64,000 nt of DNA, taken from contig CAWKLQ010000006.1 of the NCBI GenBank assembly GCA_963850525.1, positions 62,001 through 126,000 of the forward strand, in the 5' to 3' direction. A program made the position numbers and the translations under genes. This document shows, piece by piece, positions 58,996-64,000 of this stretch (position 1 is its first letter; each line of letters begins with the position of its first letter). Source of the DNA: JAEMQF01 sp963850525. Lineage in GTDB: Bacteria; Pseudomonadota; Gammaproteobacteria; Burkholderiales; Burkholderiaceae_C. The notes under the pieces are model-generated. The model was not told the origin of the DNA, did no database searches, and saw only the letters and a program-made list of their open reading frames with translations.

Positions 58996-59787
58996 ATGAT
59001 CACGCAACGCCAACATCGAGAAGCGTCCGCGCCGACAGTCTCAATGGCCGCGCGAGCGCGACTTCTGGATGCGCCCTGGGCGCGATGCCTCAACGAGTCG
59101 CAACGGGCACGGGTCGATCGCGAAACACAAGTCGTTCACTTTGCCGAGGGGTTGGTGGTCTGTCGCGAAGGAGTTCCCGCGCAGCACTGGATTGGTGTGC
59201 TGGACGGAATGGTGAAGGTCGACTCGGTGACACGCGAGGGACGGAGCACGAGCTTCATCGGCGTGTCGTCCGGCGGCTGGCTGGGCGAGGGCTCGCTGCT
59301 CAAGCGCGAGGTCCGGCCTTACGAAGTGGTCACGCTGCGCGACAGCTGGATCGCACTCATGCCTTTGCAAACCTTCGACTGGCTGTACGAAACAGACCTT
59401 GGGTTCAACCACTTCCTGGTGCACCAATTGAACGCCCGCCTCGGCCATTTCGTCGCCCTTGTCGAGACAGAGCGCAACCAGACGACGACGGCCCGGGTGG
59501 CGCTGTGCATCGCGCAGCTGCTCGATCCGGCGCTTTGTGCAGCGACATCGAATGTCCTGCGCCTGTCGCAGGAAGAGGTGGCACGCCTGTGCGGACTGTC
59601 CCGTCAGATCGCGAACCGCGCCTTGCACAGATTGCAGGAGGCGGGCGTGGTGCGTGTGAAGTACGGCGCGATTGAAGTATTGAATCTGCAAGCCTTGCGC
59701 GGCTTCGACCCTCGGGCAACCCCGAGAGAGCCTGCTCATCTGCCGCCTGATCCGAGCTTTGGCGTGAGCAGAGTCGCAAATCTTTGA
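58996..59787 (+). CDS. Crp/Fnr family transcriptional regulator
   Basis: A 263-residue regulator. An N-terminal cyclic-nucleotide-binding-like beta-barrel (about 30-145; LNESQRARVDRETQVVHFAEG, GSLLKREVRPYEV) is followed by the dimer helix and a winged helix (RLSQEEVARLCGLSRQIANRALHRLQEAGVV, about 189-219, cited here as one known helix-turn-helix region). It lacks the N-terminal cysteine cluster of Fnr, and the cAMP-binding residues of Crp are not evident, so the signal is unknown. It is divergent from the tannase-family gene and is a good candidate for its regulator. Confidence 0.88.
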   Translation: MITQRQHREASAPTVSMAARARLLDAPWARCLNESQRARVDRETQVVHFAEGLVVCREGVPAQHWIGVLDGMVKVDSVTREGRSTSFIGVSSGGWLGEGSLLKREVRPYEVVTLRDSWIALMPLQTFDWLYETDLGFNHFLVHQLNARLGHFVALVETERNQTTTARVALCIAQLLDPALCAATSNVLRLSQEEVARLCGLSRQIANRALHRLQEAGVVRVKYGAIEVLNLQALRGFDPRATPREPAHLPPDPSFGVSRVANL

Positions 59788-59816
59788 GTTGGGCCGCAGC
59801 CCCGCCGATTCTTCCA

Positions 59817-60509
59817 TCAGCGCATGGCCCGGGAGCCTTGCGCCGCGCCCAGCGCCCGGTTCTCGAGCCGGCTGAGCAAGCGCACCAAGGGCCAGAGCAG
59901 CACGAAGTAAACGATGGCCGCGAGCACGATCGGCGTGGGGTTGTAGGTCAAGCTTTGCGCTTGCCGCGCCTGGAACAGCAGTTCCGGCATCGCGACCACA
60001 CTGCCCAGCGATGTGAGCTTGACCACCTCAAGCGTGTTGGAGAGCAGGTCCGGCAGCACGTTGCGCACCGCCTGGGGCAGGACGACGTAACGCATGGTCT
60101 GCAGGCGGCCGAGCCCGGTGCTGCGCGCGGCCTCGGCCTGGCCCGCCGGAATCGATTCAATGCCGGCACGCAGGATCTCGCCGTAGTAGGCGCCGGTGTT
60201 GAGGAAGAAGGCGATGCAGACGCAGGCAAAGCCGCTCAACTCGAGACCGGCAAACGGCAGACCGGCAAACAGGAGGATCAACAGTACCAGCGGCGGAAAG
60301 GCGCGGAAGAAATCGACCCAGGCCATCAGCGGCCAGCGGACCCAGGGATTGCGCACACCGGCAAGCAGCGCCAGACCTGTGCCGCCGAGCAGGCCGAGCG
60401 GAACGACGACGAGCGACAACATCACGGTGTTGCCCAGGCCCGCCAGCAGGATCGGCCAGGCGGCGCGAATGATTTCGACGTTGAAGAAGGTCTGCAGCAT
60501 TGCCGTCAA
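59817..60509 (-). CDS. Amino acid ABC transporter permease (His/Glu/Gln family)
   Basis: A 230-residue inner-membrane permease with about five hydrophobic segments. The EAA loop that contacts the ATPase reads EAARSTGLGRLQTMRYVVLPQAVRNVLP. FFRAFPPLVLLILLFAGLPF and AYYGEILRAGIESIPAGQ are also typical of polar amino acid permeases. It is the fourth gene of a minus-strand set (binding protein, ATPase, permease, permease) and follows its partner permease with a gap of about 15 bp. Confidence 0.92.
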   Translation of the reverse strand: MTAMLQTFFNVEIIRAAWPILLAGLGNTVMLSLVVVPLGLLGGTGLALLAGVRNPWVRWPLMAWVDFFRAFPPLVLLILLFAGLPFAGLELSGFACVCIAFFLNTGAYYGEILRAGIESIPAGQAEAARSTGLGRLQTMRYVVLPQAVRNVLPDLLSNTLEVVKLTSLGSVVAMPELLFQARQAQSLTYNPTPIVLAAIVYFVLLWPLVRLLSRLENRALGAAQGSRAMR

Positions 60510-60524
60510 TTCGTCCGACCGAAC

Positions 60525-61205
60525 CTAACGCTTCCACGCCATTCGCGTCTCCAGCCAGCGGCCGAACACGACCATGGGCAGGAACAGGATCAGGTAGGCG
60601 ATGGCGCCCAGCGTCAGCGGCGACGGGTTGTAGCTGTTCGACACCGCCGACGACGCCATGCCGAGGATCTCGCTAACCGCCACCACCGTGCCCAGCGCCG
60701 TGCCTTTGGTGATCGCGATGGTCCGGTTCGTGAGCGGCGGAATCGTCAGCCGCAGCGCCTGCGGCAATACCACGTGCATCAAGGTCTGGCCGTAGGACAG
60801 GCCGGTCGAGCGCGCGGCCTCCCACTGGCCTTTCGCGATCGACGTGATGCCGGCCCAGAAGATTTCCTCCGAGAACGCCATCAGCACGAGGGTCAGCGAG
60901 AGCCACGTCGAGACGAACCCCGAGGGCGAGATCTCGACCGCGGGCAGGCCGAAATAGATGAAGACGATGATCACCAGCGGCGGCAACGCGCGGAACACGT
61001 CGACGATGAAGATGATCAGCAGGTTCACCGGCCGGACGCCCAGGCTGCGCAGCAGCGCGAGCGCCAGGCCCAGGACGATGCCGCTGACGATGACGAGCAG
61101 CGCCAGCTCAATCGTGACGAGCATGCCGTGGGCGATGTCGGGCAGGTACTTCGCCATCACCTTCGCATTGAAGAAGGTGTCGAGGAAGCGATCCCAGTTC
61201 GACAT
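60525..61205 (-). CDS. Amino acid ABC transporter permease (second subunit)
   Basis: A 226-residue permease, the partner of the gene that follows. The EAA loop is EAARSTGLSYGQTLMHVVLPQALRLTIPP. DVFRALPPLVIIVFIYFGLP corresponds to the proline-rich segment of the family. The ATG at 61205 begins MSNWDRFLDTFFNAKVMAKYLP; an upstream in-frame extension is antisense or noncoding. The heterodimer is typical for HisQ/HisM or GltJ/GltK-like transporters. Confidence 0.92.
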   Translation of the reverse strand: MSNWDRFLDTFFNAKVMAKYLPDIAHGMLVTIELALLVIVSGIVLGLALALLRSLGVRPVNLLIIFIVDVFRALPPLVIIVFIYFGLPAVEISPSGFVSTWLSLTLVLMAFSEEIFWAGITSIAKGQWEAARSTGLSYGQTLMHVVLPQALRLTIPPLTNRTIAITKGTALGTVVAVSEILGMASSAVSNSYNPSPLTLGAIAYLILFLPMVVFGRWLETRMAWKR

Positions 61206-61233
61206 GGCGCAGACGAATTCGTTGGCGCTGAAA

Positions 61234-61995
61234 TCAGTGGCGCTGGATCTGGCCGATGAAGGCGCGAGTTCGCTCGTGGCTCGGCGCCTCGAAGATCTGC
61301 GCCGGCGTGCCCTGCTCGACGATGAGACCCTCGTCCATGAAGAGCACGCGATCCGCGGCGTTGCGCGCGAAACCCATTTCATGGCTCACCACGACCATCG
61401 CCATGCCGCTCTCGCGCAGGTCGCGCATCACGCCGAGCACCGAGCCCACCAGTTCGGGGTCGAGCGCGCTGGTGGGCTCGTCGAACAGCATGACGCGCGG
61501 CTCCAGGGCGATCGCGCGGGCGATGGCGACGCGCTGCTGCTGCCCGCCGGAGAGCTGGCCGGGCGTGTGGCCGGCGCGGTCGGCCAGGCCCACGCGCGCC
61601 AGCGCCGCGTGGCCGAGCGCGTCGGCATCGGCGCGCGACTTGCCCGCCACCTTGCGCAGCGCCAGCGTCACGTTGCCGAGTGCCGTCATGTGCGGATAGA
61701 GGTTGAACGACTGGAACACCATGCCGATGCGCTGGCGTGCATGGTTGATGTCAGTGCGCGGGCTCAACAGGTCGACGCCGTCGACAAGCACGCTGCCCGA
61801 AGACGGCTCTTCGAGGCGATTGAGGCAGCGCAGCAGCGTCGACTTGCCCGACCCCGAGGGGCCGATCACGAACGCAAGCTCGCGCTCGGCCAGGACCAGG
61901 TCGACGCCCTTCAGAACATGATGCGCGCCGAAGTGTTTGTGGATGCCGCGCGCCTCGACGATGGGCTTATCGGGCTGATCCGGCATCTCCGGCAA
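61234..61995 (-). CDS. Amino acid ABC transporter ATP-binding protein
   Basis: A 253-residue ATPase of the polar amino acid uptake class. Walker A is GPSGSGKST, the signature is LSGGQQQRVAIARA, Walker B is RVMLFDEPTSALDPE and the switch histidine lies in VVVSHEMGFAR. These match GlnQ/HisP-type proteins closely. It starts within three bases of the end of the binding-protein gene, so the two are clearly one transcript. The start could also be the ATG three codons later. Confidence 0.94.
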   Translation of the reverse strand: MPEMPDQPDKPIVEARGIHKHFGAHHVLKGVDLVLAERELAFVIGPSGSGKSTLLRCLNRLEEPSSGSVLVDGVDLLSPRTDINHARQRIGMVFQSFNLYPHMTALGNVTLALRKVAGKSRADADALGHAALARVGLADRAGHTPGQLSGGQQQRVAIARAIALEPRVMLFDEPTSALDPELVGSVLGVMRDLRESGMAMVVVSHEMGFARNAADRVLFMDEGLIVEQGTPAQIFEAPSHERTRAFIGQIQRH

Positions 61996-61998
61996 TCA

Positions 61999-62847
61999 TC
62001 AACCGCACTTCAACGCATGCGGCGTCGGGTCGTAGCCCGGCATGCCGGGAACGCCATAGCCCGGCGTGACGACACGCTCCAGTGCATCGGCTTCGGGCAC
62101 GCGGCCAAACCATTTCTCCGACAGCTTGGCGATCGTGCCGTCCAGCTTCATGCAATTGAGCACGTCCTGCATCTGATTCCGCAACGCCTCGCTGCCCTTG
62201 GGGAACGGCGCGCCCCAATGCGCGCGCGTAGTGCTGAGCTCCAGGTCGGCGACGAACTGCGGGTTCTTGCTCGCGGCGTAGACGATCGTCGTATTGCCGC
62301 CGAGCGTCGCGTAGGCGCGCCCCGAGAGCACGGCCTGCGTCGCGTCGGGCTGGGTGTCGTAGGCCTGCACCGTGAAGTCGTGCTTCGCGCCCTCGGCCTT
62401 GCTCAGGTTTTCGTACGGCGTGCCCTTGTTGACGGCGACGACCTTGCCCTTGAGGTCGGACCAGTCCTTGATGGGTGCGGAGCCCTTTTTAATGCCGAAG
62501 CGGTACGCCGTCCACAGATAGCCCGCCGTGAAGAGCATGCTCTCGGCGCGCTCCTTGGTCACCGTGGTGGGCGCGGCGATGAAGTCATAGCGGCCCGAGA
62601 GCATTCCCGGAATCAGGGTGGAAAAGCTCACGCTGTCGATCGTGATTTCGCGGTTCATGCGCCGCGCCGCCTCGGTGAACATGTCGATCTGGAAGCCCTC
62701 GATGCCGCCGCCCAGTTTGGGCATCGCGTGCGGCGCGAAGGTTCCGTCCACACCGGTGCGCAGCGGCGGCAGTTTGGTTTGCGCAAGCGCTGGGCCCGCC
62801 AGGAACACGGCAGTGGCAAGCAAGATCAGGCGGCGGAACATCATCAT
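61999..62847 (-). CDS. Amino acid ABC transporter substrate-binding protein
   Basis: A 282-residue periplasmic protein of the SBP_bac_3 family. It has a signal peptide (MFRRLILLATAVFLAGPALAQ) and the family blocks LRTGVDGTFAPHAMPK, GFQIDMFTEAARRM, TVTKERAESMLFT and WSDLKGKVVAVNKGTPYE. Three ATG codons in a row (62847, 62844, 62841) make the exact start uncertain. The ligand is unknown; the divergent racemase gene suggests a D-amino acid, aspartate-like or hydantoin-derived compound. First gene of the transporter operon. Confidence 0.92.
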   Translation of the reverse strand: MMMFRRLILLATAVFLAGPALAQTKLPPLRTGVDGTFAPHAMPKLGGGIEGFQIDMFTEAARRMNREITIDSVSFSTLIPGMLSGRYDFIAAPTTVTKERAESMLFTAGYLWTAYRFGIKKGSAPIKDWSDLKGKVVAVNKGTPYENLSKAEGAKHDFTVQAYDTQPDATQAVLSGRAYATLGGNTTIVYAASKNPQFVADLELSTTRAHWGAPFPKGSEALRNQMQDVLNCMKLDGTIAKLSEKWFGRVPEADALERVVTPGYGVPGMPGYDPTPHALKCG

Positions 62848-62942
62848 GGCGGGAACCCCAAGAGTGGACTGAGTGAGCGTGGCGCACGTTCGAGCGCAAG
62901 GAATTGTGCGACAAAAAAATGGCGAGTCGGTAGCATCCGCGC

Positions 62943-63645
62943 ATGGCAGAAAAAATCCTCGTCATCAACCCCAACTCCACCGAGGCGGTGACGCAAGGCA
63001 TCGACGAAGCCTGCGCGCCGCTTCGCATCCCGGGCGGCCCGTTGATCGAGTGCGTGACGCTGAAAGAGGGCCCACCGGGAATCCAGACCCAGCAGCATGT
63101 CGACGGCGTGGTCGCGCCGATGTTGCAACTGGTCAGGCAACGCGAAGGCGACTGCGCCGCGTTCGTCATCGCCTGCTACAGCGACCCCGGCCTGCACTCG
63201 CTGCGCGAGGCGACGCGACAAGCCCGTGCTCGGCATCTCGGAGTGCGGCATCTTCACCGCGCTCACGCTGGGGCAGAAATTCGGCGTCATCGCGATCCTC
63301 AAACAATCGATTCCGCGCCACCTGCGCTACGTCGGCGCGCTGGGGGTGAGCGAGCGGCTCGCCGGCGAGCTGCCGCTCGGCCTGGGGGTCACCGAACTGT
63401 CTGACGCCAGCAAGACCTTTCCGCGCATGGTCGAGGTGGGCAGGATGCTCCGCGACCAGCATGGTGCAGACGTGGTCGTGATGGGCTGCGCCGGCATGGC
63501 GCGCTACCGCAAGCCGCTGCAGGACGAGATCGGCATCCCGGTCGTCGAGCCGACGCAGGCTGCGGTGACGATGGCGTTGGGGCGGGTGCGGTTGAACTGG
63601 GCTGGAGAACTGATACGGCTTCGCGTTCAATGCGCATCAGACTGA
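62943..63645 (+). CDS. Asp/Glu/hydantoin racemase family protein, one frameshift
   Basis: A product of about 233 residues of the aspartate/glutamate/hydantoin racemase family. The N-terminal half (MAEKILVINPNSTEAVTQGI ... VIACYSDPGLHSLREAT) holds the first catalytic cysteine in ACYSDP. The second half (DKPVLGISECGIFTAL ... VVMGCAGMARYRKPL, PVVEPTQAAVTMAL) holds the second in GCAGM. The frame breaks between them near 63214: GCGACGCGACAAG carries one base too many, and without the extra G it reads ATDKPVLG. It is divergent from the amino acid transporter operon, so a role in using the same compound is likely. Confidence 0.85.
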
Positions 63646-63734
63646 CGAGTTGGGGATGCTCGGTTCGGCCCAATTACGGCTGTTGGCGGATGTCTGGTGT
63701 CGGGCGATGTCGAAACGTGATCGGCCTTGGCGGC

Positions 63735-64000
63735 CTACTGCCCCTCTCGCCATTTGCGACGCTCGCCACTCGAATAGTCCGGGATTTCGCCTGTCTCCAA
63801 TGTCTCCTGCAGCCAGAGCGCCTTCTGCAGTAGTAGTCGATCGCCGTGCTTTTCCGCGACGGGGATGGATGCCCTCACCAACTCAAGAGCTTCTTTGGTA
63901 TTCCCGTGCCAGCGAATCTGGTTCGCGAGGTTGAATGCTGCATTGGTCGCACCCAATTCATCACCGCCCGCCGCAGCTGCGTCCTTTGCGGCCATGAGCA
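63735..64000 (-). CDS. Partial tetratricopeptide-type protein (continues past window)
   Basis: The C-terminal part of a protein that enters from the right edge. The visible about 88 residues end in EIPDYSSGERRKWREGQ and contain a helical repeat pattern, ATNAAFNLANQIRWHGNTKEAL, LVRASIPVAEKHGDRLLLQKALWLQETL, like a TPR. An ATG at 63995 is probably internal, since the frame stays open to the end of the window. Function cannot be told. Confidence 0.6.
   Translation of the reverse strand, partial: LMAAKDAAAAGGDELGATNAAFNLANQIRWHGNTKEALELVRASIPVAEKHGDRLLLQKALWLQETLETGEIPDYSSGERRKWREGQ

Overview
The window is a high-GC, densely coding chromosomal segment. Gene order (dapE-prmB-yheS, moaA-mobA-moeA, divergent ppsA/ppsR), a Bug/TctC-type remnant and the style of the intergenic repeats all suggest a betaproteobacterium of the order Burkholderiales, close to Comamonadaceae. 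This placement is an inference from gene content, not from a search. I see no rRNA, tRNA, CRISPR array, insertion sequence or prophage. The only stretch over 300 bp without a gene is about 45175-46020, and it holds a long diverged inverted repeat.

Region by region. 1-4 kb: end of the lysine/peptidoglycan gene dapE, then prmB and the ribosome-associated ABC-F ATPase yheS. 4-6 kb: an asparaginase divergent from lexA, with two LexA boxes between them that show lexA starts at a GTG. 6-11.5 kb: penicillin acylase-family hydrolase, DUF1993 protein, 2-hydroxyacid dehydrogenase, a split chromate-transporter pair and a DUF302-like protein. 11.7-15.3 kb: upp, rlmB and an unknown protein, divergent from thrH and nth. 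15.3-19.4 kb: a minus-strand unit of a deacetylase-like protein, an MscS-type channel and gamma-glutamyltransferase. 19.4-24.8 kb: MoxR ATPase, DUF58, TgpA transglutaminase and lytic transglycosylase MltB. 24.8-28.2 kb: acuI-prpE (acrylyl-CoA reductase and propionyl-CoA synthetase) and a small orphan protein. 28.4-38.5 kb: an NlpC/P60 hydrolase, then a signalling operon of two large hybrid histidine kinases and a REC-GGDEF diguanylate cyclase. 38.6-41.7 kb: molybdenum cofactor genes. 41.7-45.2 kb: PEP synthase and its regulatory kinase/phosphotransferase. 46-51 kb: an 11-residue-repeat secreted protein, a phosphatase-like protein, malQ and glgB. 50.9-56.7 kb: a Rieske oxygenase with its reductase, Uma2, Sel1-repeat and VOC proteins, and an orphan TRAP binding protein. 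56.7-59.8 kb: gene remnants, then a tannase-family esterase divergent from a Crp/Fnr regulator. 59.8-63.6 kb: a polar amino acid ABC transporter divergent from an Asp/Glu/hydantoin racemase. The window ends in a partial repeat-type protein.

Sequence quality matters here. The second histidine kinase carries 14 single-base insertions within about 960 bp plus one deletion. The first kinase and the racemase each carry one single-base insertion. The two kinases share nearly identical REC and Hpt segments. I consider uncorrected assembly error in this duplicated stretch the likeliest explanation, but real decay is not excluded. I found no clearly new multi-gene system. The best leads are the two-kinase/GGDEF operon with its shared output module, the tannase/Crp operator, the long inverted repeat, the 11-mer repeat protein, and palindromic repeats that have entered coding frames.
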